Of a DNA stretch of 64,000 nt, positions 20,872-29,904 are shown piece by piece (within the stretch, counting starts at the first letter, position 1; every line of letters begins with the position of its first letter). Source of the DNA: Bacillus sp. DTU_2020_1000418_1_SI_GHA_SEK_038 (lineage in GTDB: Bacteria; Bacillota; Bacilli; Bacillales; Cytobacillaceae); contig NZ_CP135435.1 in assembly GCF_032341175.1 (NCBI RefSeq), positions 3,286,001 to 3,350,000 of the forward strand, written 5' to 3'. The position numbers and the translations under genes are program-made. A model generated the notes under the pieces. That model ran no database searches and was not told the DNA's origin. It saw only the letters and a program-made list of their open reading frames with translations.

Positions 20872-23007
20872 TTAAGTGCTTTCATTTTTCGCTAAGACTG
20901 CTTTAATGGTGAAATAATCAATATCATGGTTGAGTTCATCTTTTATTGGTTTAAGTTTTTCCTTCCCTACTCTTTTTACGGCCTCCATAATGATTTGCTC
21001 TGTCTCTTCATTGAAAATATCAGACCATTGCAACGTATTTCCTTCTTGAACAGCACGAATGATATGGTTCTGGATGGTAACAGATGAAAAATTACGCCTT
21101 TTGGCAATTTCATCTATCGTAAGTCCTTCCGAATAATATTGGTAAGATAATAAATAGCTAGGCGTATCGTTTATCTCCCTTTCCCCTGAACTCTTTTCTA
21201 CCTGCTTTACTGCTTCAGCTTTTATATTGTGATCATTTATAAAATTCTTAATTTCTTCAATGAATAAGTCACCATATCTATCAAACTTTACTTGCCCAAC
21301 CCCCTTAATTCGGAGCATTGCCTCCCGATCAACCGGAAAATACTGGCTCATTTCCTTTAATGTCGTATCTGCAAAAACAACATACGGAGGAACCTTTTCC
21401 TGATCCGCAATCGATTTCCGCAATGTCCGCAGAGCTGAAAATAAATCACTATTTTCTTCTGCTTCCACAATAGGGGCTTGGATTGTCTTTTTCATATAAA
21501 CATTTTCTTGTTTCTTTATTACTGGTACGACTCTCTCGGCAAGTCTGACCACTGGGTATTTACTATCTGTCAATGTTAAGTACCCTTCTGCCAGTAAGTA
21601 ATTGATGATATCAGAGATTTCTTTTTCCTTATAGCGATGAAGTAATCCATATGTCGTTAGTTTATTAAATTGAAATTCGCGAATCCTTTTATTTTGGGAT
21701 CCTTTTAATACCTGTGCGGTTAAGGTGACACCAAATCGTTCTCCCATTCTTTTAATACAGGAGAATATCATGAGCGCTTCCTCTGTTATATCGAACTGCT
21801 CCCGCTTGTCCAAACAATTACTGCATTTTCCACAGCCTGCATTCTCATATTGTGAATCAAAATATTCAATTATATAAGCTTGCAGACATTTTTCGGTATG
21901 ACAGTAGTGGACCATCTGCTTTAATTTATTATATTCTTGTTCTCTTTTCTGAAAATCAAGATTGGATTCCTCAATAAGAAACTTTTGAAGCTGAATATCC
22001 TGTGGTGAAAATAATAAATAACAGGAGCTCTCATCTCCATCCCTTCCAGCTCTGCCGGCTTCTTGATAATAAGCTTCGATATTACGCGGGAGGTTATAAT
22101 GGATGACAAAGCGAACATTGGACTTATCAATCCCCATGCCAAATGCGTTAGTCGCTATCATTATATCTGCCTCATCAAAGACAAACTGATTTTGAGATTC
22201 TTTACGTGCATCCTCGTTCATGCCAGCATGATATCTAGCAACAGAGAGATTTTTTCCTTTAAGGTAACTGTAGAGCTGATCTGTTTCTTTCCGGCTTGAC
22301 GTATAGATAATCCCAGATTCTTTCGGGTGATTATTCAAATATTGGGTAATAAATTCTCTTTTGTTTACTCCCTTCATTACGTGAAACGCAAGATTTTCCC
22401 GCGCAAACCCTGTAATGAAACTATCAGATTCATGAATATGCAAGAGATTCCGGATATCATCCGCAACATCCTTTGTGGCTGTTGCTGTTAATGCCGCAAC
22501 TACAGGTACTTGATTAAGTCTGCTTAGGTGATAAATAATGGAGCGATAGCTTGGCCTGAAATCATGGCCCCATTGAGAAATACAATGTGCCTCATCAAAA
22601 ACGATCATCGATATTTCCAGAGAATTAAGCATGTCTATAAAGCTGTCTGATTCGAAGCGTTCTGGAGCAACGTAAATTAATTTATACTTACCCGCAAGAA
22701 TATCAGCTATTCTTTCTTTATATTCCTGCATATTAAGAGAGCTATTAATAAATGTCGCTCGTATATCTGCAGTGATTAATGCATCAACTTGATCTTTCAT
22801 TAAGGAAATTAAAGGTGAGATGACAACGGCAGTTCCTGGGAGAATTAATGCGGGAATCTGAAAGCAGAGGGATTTGCCTCCTCCAGTTGGAAGGATGCCG
22901 AGCGTATTTTTATGCTGTAACAAATTGTTGATGATTTCTTTTTGTCCGAAACGAAAGGTGGAATATCCAAAGTATTGCTTTAAATAGTTTTCTGCCTGAA
23001 GGGCCAA
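20872..23007 (-). CDS. recQ: ATP-dependent DNA helicase RecQ
   Basis: A 3'-5' superfamily-2 helicase of recombination repair, 711 residues. Walker A is LPTGGGKS (39-46), DEAH is at 138-141, and motif VI is QEAGRAGRDG (315-324). The RecQ zinc-site cysteines are 374, 392, 395 and 398. A winged helix follows, then an HRDC domain (about 515-590) and a C-terminal helix-turn-helix region (about 620-705). From memory, this gene is not between gerM and racE in B. subtilis, so it is a local difference. Codon use looks like its neighbours. Confidence 0.94.
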   Translation of the reverse strand: MALQAENYLKQYFGYSTFRFGQKEIINNLLQHKNTLGILPTGGGKSLCFQIPALILPGTAVVISPLISLMKDQVDALITADIRATFINSSLNMQEYKERIADILAGKYKLIYVAPERFESDSFIDMLNSLEISMIVFDEAHCISQWGHDFRPSYRSIIYHLSRLNQVPVVAALTATATKDVADDIRNLLHIHESDSFITGFARENLAFHVMKGVNKREFITQYLNNHPKESGIIYTSSRKETDQLYSYLKGKNLSVARYHAGMNEDARKESQNQFVFDEADIMIATNAFGMGIDKSNVRFVIHYNLPRNIEAYYQEAGRAGRDGDESSCYLLFSPQDIQLQKFLIEESNLDFQKREQEYNKLKQMVHYCHTEKCLQAYIIEYFDSQYENAGCGKCSNCLDKREQFDITEEALMIFSCIKRMGERFGVTLTAQVLKGSQNKRIREFQFNKLTTYGLLHRYKEKEISDIINYLLAEGYLTLTDSKYPVVRLAERVVPVIKKQENVYMKKTIQAPIVEAEENSDLFSALRTLRKSIADQEKVPPYVVFADTTLKEMSQYFPVDREAMLRIKGVGQVKFDRYGDLFIEEIKNFINDHNIKAEAVKQVEKSSGEREINDTPSYLLSYQYYSEGLTIDEIAKRRNFSSVTIQNHIIRAVQEGNTLQWSDIFNEETEQIIMEAVKRVGKEKLKPIKDELNHDIDYFTIKAVLAKNEST

Positions 23008-23160
23008 AATTGATCACCTTATTCTATTATATTTGTTTTAATCTTATCATTTTTTTATAGGCTTGGAAATGTATTGCTAGTAAATGAAACAATAAGTGTT
23101 ATTGATTATGTGGAGATATGAGCAGGGAAAAATAGCGTTTATGATAGTTAAAGAAATTCA

Positions 23161-23340
23161 TCGGACACTAAATACCTTATTTTCATTAAATGACTCTAAT
23201 TTAAGGGCTAAGCGGACACAGAGTTTGCTATTTACGAAAAAGCCTAGAAAATCACTGCATTTTCACAACATAAGGGAACCTCTGTCCGCAAACATAAGAA
23301 ATTAACCCCTTTTGCAACAAATAACGGAACTTGTGTCCAC
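23161..23340. repeat. Four degenerate short inverted repeats between racE and recQ
   Basis: Units near 23161, 23211, 23270 and 23320 resemble (A)GCGGACA-AG-TT--CTTAT. The first two face one way and the last two the other, so they can fold together. The 390-bp gap otherwise holds only the racE terminator. Similar GCGGACA/TGTCCGC motifs are familiar in Bacillus intergenic DNA. Confidence 0.55.
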
Positions 23341-23378
23341 CATGCCTCAGATAAGCTTATACTGTCTTTCAAATAGGA

Positions 23379-23399
23379 AAAACCCCCGTTAGGAGGTTT
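23379..23399 (-). terminator. Terminator after racE
   Basis: AAACCTCC pairs with GGGGGTTT across a 4-nt loop, followed by TTTTCC. It begins within the racE stop codon. Confidence 0.6.
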
Positions 23400-24192
23400 A
23401 TATCGTAACTTTATTTACATGGCAAACAGGAATGGCCAGCCATTCGGAAGCAATTTTTCTGAAAATATCTGTCGATCCTGTTGTGAAAAAATGATGGGTC
23501 GGCTCGTCCTGACACCTATTTAATAAGCCTTGATGATAAAGAATCGTACTTACCTCTCTTGCTGTTTCGTCTCCTGAACTAATTACCCTGACCCCATCAC
23601 CTACTGCCTTTTGTACTAGCGGCTCCAGCAGCGGATAATGTGTGCAACCCAAAATAAGTGTATCCAATCCCTTATTTCTTAACGGCTGCAGCGTTTCAGT
23701 TACGATTCTCTCAGCTAAAAGACCTTCATATTCCCCACTTTCCACAAGTGGGACAAATTTAGGACAGGCTAGACTATGAATCTTGACACGGCTATTAATT
23801 TGCCTTAGGGCCCTTTCATATGCACCGCTCTTTATCGTACCTTCTGTGCCGATGACACCGATGGTTTTATTTATTGTGTTCTTTATCGCCGTTCTTGCTC
23901 CAGGTGATATCACTCCAATTACCGGTATGGACAGCTCATTTCTAATTTCATCTAGGGCAACAGCTGTAGCTGTATTACAGGCAATTATCAACATTTTAAT
24001 TTGTTTGCTTAAAAGAAATCTCGTCATTTCCCAAGTAAATGCTTTAACTTCTTCACCTGGCCTTGGACCATAAGGACATCGTGCCGTGTCTCCTAAATAA
24101 ATAATTTCCTCATTTGGAAGCTGCCTCATCACTTCCTTAGCTACAGTCAGGCCTCCGACACCTGAATCAATAATACCTATCGGATTTTCCAA
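23398..24192 (-). CDS. racE: Glutamate racemase
   Basis: Converts L-glutamate to D-glutamate for peptidoglycan and possibly poly-gamma-glutamate. The 264 residues contain the two catalytic cysteines, Cys72 in ACNTA and Cys183 in LGCTHYP, plus [15 protein letters not shown] at the start. The initiation codon is TTG with GAGGCGG upstream. It lies 10 nt downstream of the MarR gene ysmB, the same pairing as in B. subtilis. Confidence 0.96.
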   Translation of the reverse strand: MENPIGIIDSGVGGLTVAKEVMRQLPNEEIIYLGDTARCPYGPRPGEEVKAFTWEMTRFLLSKQIKMLIIACNTATAVALDEIRNELSIPVIGVISPGARTAIKNTINKTIGVIGTEGTIKSGAYERALRQINSRVKIHSLACPKFVPLVESGEYEGLLAERIVTETLQPLRNKGLDTLILGCTHYPLLEPLVQKAVGDGVRVISSGDETAREVSTILYHQGLLNRCQDEPTHHFFTTGSTDIFRKIASEWLAIPVCHVNKVTI

Positions 24193-24202
24193 TCAAACCG
24201 CC

Positions 24203-24661
24203 TCATTCTTTGCGCATATCTTGGTGTAATCTTGTTAAGTTCGCTTTCAGGAGCTGAACCTCTTCATCTGTGAAATTAACGAGTACCTCTTTTAAATATA
24301 ATTGCCGCTTTTTAATACACTCGTCAATAATCCTTTCTCCCTCGTCTAAAAGATGAATTCGAACAACCCTACGGTCATTAGGGTCTTTAACCCGTTTTAC
24401 AAGATTGTTTTTCTCCATACGATCAACAAGATCTGTCGTTGTGCTGAAAGCAAGATACATTTTATTCGACAGCTCGCCAATTGTCATATCTCCCTCTTCA
24501 AAAAGCCATTGGAGGGCGATAAATTGCGGTGGAGTAATTTTGTAATCGCTTAAAATTTCACGGCCCTTTTGCTTAATAATGCCTGATATATAGCGCAGTT
24601 CTTTTTCAATAATTGATACTGTATCTATTTCATCAACTGCTTTCACATCTTCTAAATCCAT
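24203..24661 (-). CDS. ysmB: MarR-family transcriptional regulator YsmB
   Basis: 152 residues with a winged helix-turn-helix: TPPQFIALQWLFEEGDMTIGELSNKM, then STTTDLVDRMEKNNLVKR (recognition helix and wing), and dimerising helices at the ends. The ATG at 24661 is preferred since AGGAG lies 9 nt upstream; the ATG at 24670 is only 4 nt from it. The ligand and target genes are unknown. It is paired with racE. Confidence 0.9.
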   Translation of the reverse strand: MDLEDVKAVDEIDTVSIIEKELRYISGIIKQKGREILSDYKITPPQFIALQWLFEEGDMTIGELSNKMYLAFSTTTDLVDRMEKNNLVKRVKDPNDRRVVRIHLLDEGERIIDECIKKRQLYLKEVLVNFTDEEVQLLKANLTRLHQDMRKE

Positions 24662-24815
24662 TACATACAACTCCTATATTGCTATTTCTATTCCATCAGA
24701 TGAATATAATCCACAAGCTCTATTGCATTTATTTTCACCTTTTTTCAGCTAAATTTCAAGGCTGAATTAAAATAGGAGCTATAGATAAATTAAATTTGCA
24801 AAATAAATAATATAA

Positions 24816-24842
24816 ACCGGCATCCAATAAAGGATGGCCGGT
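24816..24842 (-). terminator. Terminator after gerE
   Basis: ACCGG-CATCC pairs with GGATG-CCGGT with a single bulge and AT loop. It starts 6 nt past the gerE stop. Confidence 0.8.
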
Positions 24843-24847
24843 CTTAA

Positions 24848-25072
24848 TTAAAGTTCTAGCTCTCCCATTCGAAGGAGCTCTACAACAGCTTGTGATCGCC
24901 CCTTAACACCAAGCTTTTGCATGGCATTCGAAATGTGGTTCCGAACCGTTTTTTCGCTTATAAACAATTCACCAGCGATTTCTCTCGTTGTTTTATCCTG
25001 TACTAACAGTTCGAATACTTCTCTTTCTCGTTTGGTGAGTAACGGCTTATGAGTAAATTCGTTCTCCTTCAA
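24848..25072 (-). CDS. gerE: Spore coat gene regulator GerE
   Basis: GerE is the LuxR-type DNA-binding protein that ends the mother-cell cascade, activating late coat genes and repressing others. The 74 residues are nearly all one HTH (LTKREREVFELLVQDKTTRE, then SEKTVRNHISNAMQKLGV). TTG 25072 is chosen: AGGAGG lies 10 nt upstream, and the length equals the 74 aa of B. subtilis GerE. An in-frame upstream start at 25135 has no SD and sits on the promoter. GerE may control the cupin-tgl cluster, by analogy. Confidence 0.95.
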   Translation of the reverse strand: MKENEFTHKPLLTKREREVFELLVQDKTTREIAGELFISEKTVRNHISNAMQKLGVKGRSQAVVELLRMGELEL

Positions 25073-25137
25073 GTATTGTAACCCTCCTTGCCTTTCGCCA
25101 GCTATGAACCGCGGGATGGGTATATATTTAGTCACAA

Positions 25138-25165
25138 TATCTTATGTAAGGGAGAGGACTTGAGT
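25138..25165 (-). promoter_or_regulatory. Sigma-K promoter of gerE
   Basis: -35 AC (25164-25165), 17-nt spacer, -10 CATAAGATA (25138-25146) on the minus strand. It matches the sigma-K pattern, and gerE is a known sigma-K gene. Confidence 0.75.
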
Positions 25166-25215
25166 GACACCAATTCCTTACTGTAGAAGGTTTTATTTTA
25201 AAAAAGTTATTAATA

Positions 25216-25683
25216 TTATTTAATAAGCTTCATAACATGATTTAGAAGCAATGTTTTCATTTCTTCTGTCCATGGATAGCCTTTCCCTGTTTTCTTTGAA
25301 ATTTGGACCATCGTCCCCCTTCCAGTAAAACAGACGGAGCCATCCTCTTTTTTTCCCATATAGTGAAGATCTACTGAGGATGTACCGATTGAAGCAGCCT
25401 TCACATATACCTTAATATGTTCATCAAAAAAAACTTGCTTTAAAAAATCGCACTGCAAATCAGCTACAACGGGAATGGTTTCATTTTTCGGATTAACCCA
25501 ATCCTGCATAAAACCGATGTTTTTGAAAAACTCGATTCTTGCAACTTCAAAATAGGTAAAGGGAACCGTGTTATTTAAATGACCAAACATATCTGTTTCG
25601 GAAAATCGGACCTTAACGGGATGAAAAAATTCAAAACCTTCTTCCCACGAAGGAAAATCCTTAATATAGCTAATTCTGTTCAC
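25216..25683 (-). CDS. ysmA: Acyl-CoA thioesterase, 4HBT family (YsmA-like)
   Basis: 155 residues of hot-dog fold. The 4-hydroxybenzoyl-CoA thioesterase signature is present: VRFSETDMFGHLNNTVPFTYFE, with the Asp and HxN typical of the active site. A beta-rich core follows. The likely reaction is hydrolysis of an acyl thioester; the substrate is unknown. It lies upstream of gerE with about 145 nt between. Confidence 0.9.
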   Translation of the reverse strand: MNRISYIKDFPSWEEGFEFFHPVKVRFSETDMFGHLNNTVPFTYFEVARIEFFKNIGFMQDWVNPKNETIPVVADLQCDFLKQVFFDEHIKVYVKAASIGTSSVDLHYMGKKEDGSVCFTGRGTMVQISKKTGKGYPWTEEMKTLLLNHVMKLIK

Positions 25684-25763
25684 GTAAGCTCCTCCATTCT
25701 AATCAAAATGAATACCCATTCATTTATTCTACCATTATATAACTAGCAGAATGAATTGGAAAC

Positions 25764-25797
25764 AAAAAAACCCTCTTCAAGGAGAAGGGGGTTTTTT
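25764..25797 (-). terminator. Terminator of sdhCAB
   Basis: AAAAAACCC-CTTC and GAAGG-GGGTTTTTT arms with a 5-nt loop, ending in T6 on both strands, a few nt after the sdhB stop. Confidence 0.9.
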
Positions 25798-25803
25798 CGT
25801 TTA

Positions 25804-26565
25804 TTAAACTTGATCGCTTCCGAAGAAGTTTTTGAAAGATTGTAATGTAGCTGCACGGTTTACAGCAGCGATTGATGTTGTAATTGGAATTCCTTTTGGA
25901 CATGACTGCACACAGTTTTGGGAGTTCCCACAGCCTTGCATACCGCCATCTTCCATAAATGCATTTAGACGTTCTGCTTTATTCATTTCCCCTGTTGGAT
26001 GGGCATTAAATAGACGTACTTGGTTAAAGACAGCAGGTCCCATAAAGTTTGATTTGCTGTTTACGTTAGGACATGCTTCTAAACATACACCACAAGTCAT
26101 ACATTTAGATAATTCATATGCCCATTGACGCTTTGGTTCAGGCATACGTGGTCCTGGACCAAGATCATACGTACCATCAATAGGGATCCAAGCTTTTACC
26201 TTTTTCAATGAATCGAACATACGGCTGCGGTCGACTTGCAAGTCTCTTACAACCGGGAATGTACGCATTGGCGCTAAGCGGATTGGCTGTTCTAATTGGT
26301 CAACTAGGGCCGAACAAGATTGGCGCGGCTTGCCGTTTATAATCATTGAACACGCACCGCATACTTCCTCAAGACAGTTCATATCCCATGCTACTGGTGT
26401 TGTATTGTCACCTTTCACATTAACAGGGCTGCGGCGTATTTCCATAAGTGCTGAAATAACGTTTAAATTCGGACGGTACTCCACTTCGAACTCTTCATCA
26501 TAAGGTGCAGAATCTGGATTGTCTTGACGAGTTATAATAAAGCGAATTGTTTTTTTGTCACTCAT
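25804..26565 (-). CDS. sdhB: Succinate dehydrogenase iron-sulfur subunit
   Basis: SdhB carries the [2Fe-2S], [4Fe-4S] and [3Fe-4S] clusters that pass electrons from SdhA to the membrane quinone. The 253 residues show the plant-type site CLEEVCGACS with a later Cys in RQSC, and then CMTCGVCLEACP and CVQSCPKG. ATG 26565 has GGGGAG at 8 nt, so the adjacent GTG at 26568 is not used. It is the last gene of sdhCAB. Confidence 0.97.
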   Translation of the reverse strand: MSDKKTIRFIITRQDNPDSAPYDEEFEVEYRPNLNVISALMEIRRSPVNVKGDNTTPVAWDMNCLEEVCGACSMIINGKPRQSCSALVDQLEQPIRLAPMRTFPVVRDLQVDRSRMFDSLKKVKAWIPIDGTYDLGPGPRMPEPKRQWAYELSKCMTCGVCLEACPNVNSKSNFMGPAVFNQVRLFNAHPTGEMNKAERLNAFMEDGGMQGCGNSQNCVQSCPKGIPITTSIAAVNRAATLQSFKNFFGSDQV

Positions 26566-26584
26566 CACTTACTCTCCCCTTCTC

Positions 26585-28336
26585 TTAATGTTTTTTTGTA
26601 TAGTCACGTTCACGTGGTTTAATTAATGAAATATCAACTTCTTCATAATGGAACGCTGGTGCTGACTCTTCACCAGTAAATTTCGCCATCGTTGTCTTTA
26701 AGAATTCTTCATCATTACGTTTAGGGAATTCTGGTTTGTAATGAGCGCCTCGGCTTTCATTACGGTTATAAGCACCGATAGTAATGACACGAGATAAATG
26801 GAGCATATTTTTCAGCTGGCGAGTAAATGCAGCTCCTTGGTTACTCCATTTTGCTGTATCGTTAATATTAATGTTTTTGAATCGTTCCATTAACTCAACG
26901 ATTTTTTCATCAGTTTTTAATAATTTGCTATTTTCACGAACAACTGTCACATTATCAGTCATCCACTCACCAAGCTCTTTATGAAGAACATAAGCGTTTT
27001 CTGTTCCATCTAAGGACAGGATGTCATTCCATTTTTCTTCTTCTTCTTTCACATGGCGATCAAATACAGAAGAAGAAATAGAATCAACGCTTTTCTCTAG
27101 ACCGTTAATATATTTAACTGCATTTGGTCCTGCAACCATACCTCCGTAAATAGCGGAAAGCAGGGAGTTTGCACCTAAACGGTTTGCACCGTGCTGCGAA
27201 TAATCACATTCTCCTGCAGCAAATAAACCAGGAATGCTCGTTTGTTGTTCGTAATCAACCCATAGTCCACCCATAGAATAGTGAACAGCTGGGAAGATCT
27301 TCATCGGAACTTTACGTGGGTCATCACCCATGAACTTCTCGTAAATTTCAATGATACCGCCAAGTTTAATATCAAGCTCATGGGAATCTTTATGAGATAA
27401 GTCAAGATACACCATGTTTTCTCCATTGATTCCTAACTTTTGATTGACACACACATCAAAAATTTCACGTGTTGCAATATCACGCGGAACTAGGTTTCCA
27501 TATGCAGGATATTTCTCTTCAAGGAAATACCAAGGCTTTCCATCCTTATATGTCCACACTCGTCCACCTTCACCACGTGCAGATTCGCTCATAAGACGAA
27601 GCTTATCGTCTCCAGGGATTGCAGTTGGGTGGATTTGAATAAATTCACCATTCGCATAATAAGCTCCTTGCTGATAAACAATAGAAGCAGCCGATCCTGT
27701 ATTGATCACGGAGTTCGTTGATTTACCGAAGATAATTCCAGGGCCGCCTGTAGCCATGATAACTGCATCTGCTGCAAATGTTTGAATTTCACCAGAAGTT
27801 AAGTTCTGTGCAGAAATTCCACGGCAAACTCCATCATCATCAATAACGGCACCCAAGAATTCCCAGCCTTCGTATTTCGTTACAAGTCCTACAACCTCTT
27901 GACGACGAACTTGCTCATCCAATGCATATAAAAGCTGCTGCCCTGTTGTAGCTCCAGCAAACGCAGTACGGTGATGCTGTGTTCCACCAAAGCGGCGGAA
28001 ATCGAGTAAACCTTCAGGTGTACGATTAAACATAACACCCATACGATCGAATAAGTGAATAATACCAGGTGCTGCTTCACACATTGCTTTAACTGGCGGC
28101 TGGTTCGCTAAAAAGTCTCCGCCGTAAATAGAGTCATCAAAGTGAATATATGGTGAATCTCCTTCACCCTTTGTATTTACAGCTCCGTTAATACCGCCTT
28201 GGGCACAAACAGAGTGAGAACGTTTAACCGGAACTAAGGAAAACAACTCAACCGGAGTCCCTGATTCTGCAACTTTAATTGTTGCCATTAAGCCGGCTAG
28301 ACCGCCGCCGACAACGATTACTTTACCTTTAGCCAT
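26585..28336 (-). CDS. sdhA: Succinate dehydrogenase flavoprotein subunit
   Basis: SdhA oxidises succinate to fumarate in the TCA cycle on the inner face of the membrane. The 583 residues have the FAD-binding GGGLAGLMATIK at 9-20 and the covalent-FAD region around GTQHHRTAFAG. The active-site stretch is HPTAIPG...SESARGEGG, and AGECDYSQHGANRLGANSL is near 370. It lies 68 nt after sdhC and 19 nt before sdhB. Confidence 0.97.
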   Translation of the reverse strand: MAKGKVIVVGGGLAGLMATIKVAESGTPVELFSLVPVKRSHSVCAQGGINGAVNTKGEGDSPYIHFDDSIYGGDFLANQPPVKAMCEAAPGIIHLFDRMGVMFNRTPEGLLDFRRFGGTQHHRTAFAGATTGQQLLYALDEQVRRQEVVGLVTKYEGWEFLGAVIDDDGVCRGISAQNLTSGEIQTFAADAVIMATGGPGIIFGKSTNSVINTGSAASIVYQQGAYYANGEFIQIHPTAIPGDDKLRLMSESARGEGGRVWTYKDGKPWYFLEEKYPAYGNLVPRDIATREIFDVCVNQKLGINGENMVYLDLSHKDSHELDIKLGGIIEIYEKFMGDDPRKVPMKIFPAVHYSMGGLWVDYEQQTSIPGLFAAGECDYSQHGANRLGANSLLSAIYGGMVAGPNAVKYINGLEKSVDSISSSVFDRHVKEEEEKWNDILSLDGTENAYVLHKELGEWMTDNVTVVRENSKLLKTDEKIVELMERFKNININDTAKWSNQGAAFTRQLKNMLHLSRVITIGAYNRNESRGAHYKPEFPKRNDEEFLKTTMAKFTGEESAPAFHYEEVDISLIKPRERDYTKKH

Positions 28337-28404
28337 AGTGACTCACTCCCTATTACTTTGTAAAACTAAAGCATAATTTTTATCCGAACATTTTCTATTA
28401 TTAA

Positions 28405-29013
28405 TTAAACAAATGCTGTAATCGCACGAATACCTACAATTGATAATAAAATAAAGATAACAATTGTAGCGTATGTAGTTATTAATTGTGAACGAGGAGA
28501 AATTGTAATTCCCCAGCTTACACAGAAAGACCATAATCCATTAGAAAAGTGGAAAATTGTTGAAATAACGCCTACAATATAAAACCAGAACATAAATGGA
28601 TTCGAAAGAATATTCTCCATCATTTGGAAATTAACATCTGCACCGAATGCAGCTTGTACACGAGTTTCCCATACATGCCATGCAATGAAAATAAGTGTAA
28701 TAACGCCAGACACACGTTGCAGCATGAACATCCAGTTACGGAAAAATCCATATTTGCTTACATTATTTTTTGCTGTAAAAGCAATATAAAGCCCATAGAT
28801 GGCATGAAATAATAAAGGCAAGAAAATAATAAATGTTTCTAAGATAATTCTAAACGGCAGACTCTCCATAAAACCTGCTGCCTTATTAAAAGACTCCTCT
28901 CCCCCTGTTGCAAAATGATTGACTACTAGATGCTGAACTAAAAATAGCCCTACTGGTATAACACCTAGTAATGAATGCAATCTGCGACTTAAAAACTCTC
29001 GATTACCCGCCAT
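28405..29013 (-). CDS. sdhC: Succinate dehydrogenase cytochrome b558 subunit
   Basis: Membrane anchor that binds haem b and reduces menaquinone. The 202 residues have five hydrophobic helices and the N-terminal motif NREFLSRRLHSLLGVIP. Histidines are placed for haem ligation (RLHSLLG, LVQHLVVNH, LLFHAIYG, IFIAWHVWETR). It is the first gene of the sdhCAB operon. The start ATG has GGGGGG upstream. A single-subunit anchor (no sdhD) is the type B arrangement of Bacillus. Confidence 0.96.
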   Translation of the reverse strand: MAGNREFLSRRLHSLLGVIPVGLFLVQHLVVNHFATGGEESFNKAAGFMESLPFRIILETFIIFLPLLFHAIYGLYIAFTAKNNVSKYGFFRNWMFMLQRVSGVITLIFIAWHVWETRVQAAFGADVNFQMMENILSNPFMFWFYIVGVISTIFHFSNGLWSFCVSWGITISPRSQLITTYATIVIFILLSIVGIRAITAFV

Positions 29014-29132
29014 GATTTACCCCCCTAATTTTTTGCAAGATGTATGGTGTCGTTACTTCGTATATAAGAATTTTCACCAAAACATCAATTCGAAAATGGC
29101 ATATCATTTTCTTACAATTATGTGACATGTCC

Positions 29133-29161
29133 ATTTTACTCCCAACATCTTAGAGCGTCAA
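29133..29161 (-). promoter_or_regulatory. Sigma-A promoter of sdhCAB
   Basis: -35 TTGACG (29156-29161), 17-nt spacer, -10 TAAAAT (29133-29138). It predicts a leader of about 110 nt before sdhC. Confidence 0.7.
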
Positions 29162-29175
29162 GGAAACGATTACAT
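29161..29175 (-). promoter_or_regulatory. CcpA cre site at the sdhCAB promoter
   Basis: ATGTAATCGTTTCCT on the minus strand fits WTGNAANCGNWNNCW at all 15 positions and abuts the -35 box. A bound CcpA here would block RNA polymerase, so carbon catabolite repression of sdh is inferred. The remaining sequence up to yslB is AT-rich with no gene. Confidence 0.75.
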
Positions 29176-29398
29176 AAAATATTTTAAATATTAAAATCAT
29201 AAAAATATATTAGTATTGTATATTTTTCCCTATTAATTATGTATTAACCATTATTATTAAGTGTTAACACTTTTGGTTTAATATATCAAAAAAGCATTAA
29301 TCTTCCACTGCAAAACAGTCCGCTTTTTCGTCATTCTATATCTAAATTTCTTCTCATTTGTATATAATAGAAGAATAATAGAAAGAGGGGATTTAAGC

Positions 29399-29854
29399 TT
29401 GAATGAAACAGCTACAGAATTAAGACCAATTGAACAAAAAAACGAGTTCATTTCTGTCTTTGGATACGAACTTATTAGAGAAGTTCTTTTACACGACATA
29501 TTAGGCGATGATACGCCTGAAATATTATATTGGGCTGGAAAAAGCCTTGCACGTAAATATCCACAAGAGTCAATATCTCACATGATTGATTTCTTCAAGC
29601 AGGCTTCATGGGGAAACCTAGTCCTAAAGAAAGAATCAAAAAGTGAAATGGAATTTGAGCTTTCTAGTTCTTTCATACAGGAGCGATGCAAAAAAAATAG
29701 CCGATGCACTTTTCAGCTCGAGGCAGGGTTTATTGCTCAACAAATTGAACTTCAATCTGAAGTCATTTGCGAAGCATATGAACATCCTAATAAAAGAAAA
29801 GGAAAAGTTCAGTTTACAATAAAATGGGATAAAAAGGACAAAACCGAATTTTAA
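29399..29854 (+). CDS. yslB: YslB-family protein (DUF2507)
   Basis: 151 residues, cytoplasmic, no known enzymatic motif. The family is a compact V4R-like fold found in Bacilli; the sequence has FGYELIREVLLHDILGDDTPEILYWAGKSLAR, typical of it. The TTG at 29399 is chosen since GAGGGG lies 8 nt upstream; the nearby ATG is out of frame. TATAAT at 29363-29368 is a likely -10, but no good -35 is seen. It is divergent from sdhC and convergent with lysC. Function unknown. Confidence 0.88.
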   Translation: MNETATELRPIEQKNEFISVFGYELIREVLLHDILGDDTPEILYWAGKSLARKYPQESISHMIDFFKQASWGNLVLKKESKSEMEFELSSSFIQERCKKNSRCTFQLEAGFIAQQIELQSEVICEAYEHPNKRKGKVQFTIKWDKKDKTEF

Positions 29855-29870
29855 CTTTAAATAATGATAA

Positions 29871-29896
29871 AGAGGCTGTTCATTATGACAGCCTCT
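29871..29896. terminator. Shared terminator between yslB and lysC
   Basis: Perfect 9-bp stem AGAGGCTGT / ACAGCCTCT with an 8-nt loop, placed between the two convergent stops. T content downstream is moderate. Confidence 0.6.
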
Positions 29897-29904
29897 ACTC
29901 TATT

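Noticed and set aside
29363..29368. Full promoter for yslB
   Set aside because: TATAAT is present, but no recognisable -35 lies 16-18 nt upstream, so only the -10 was mentioned.
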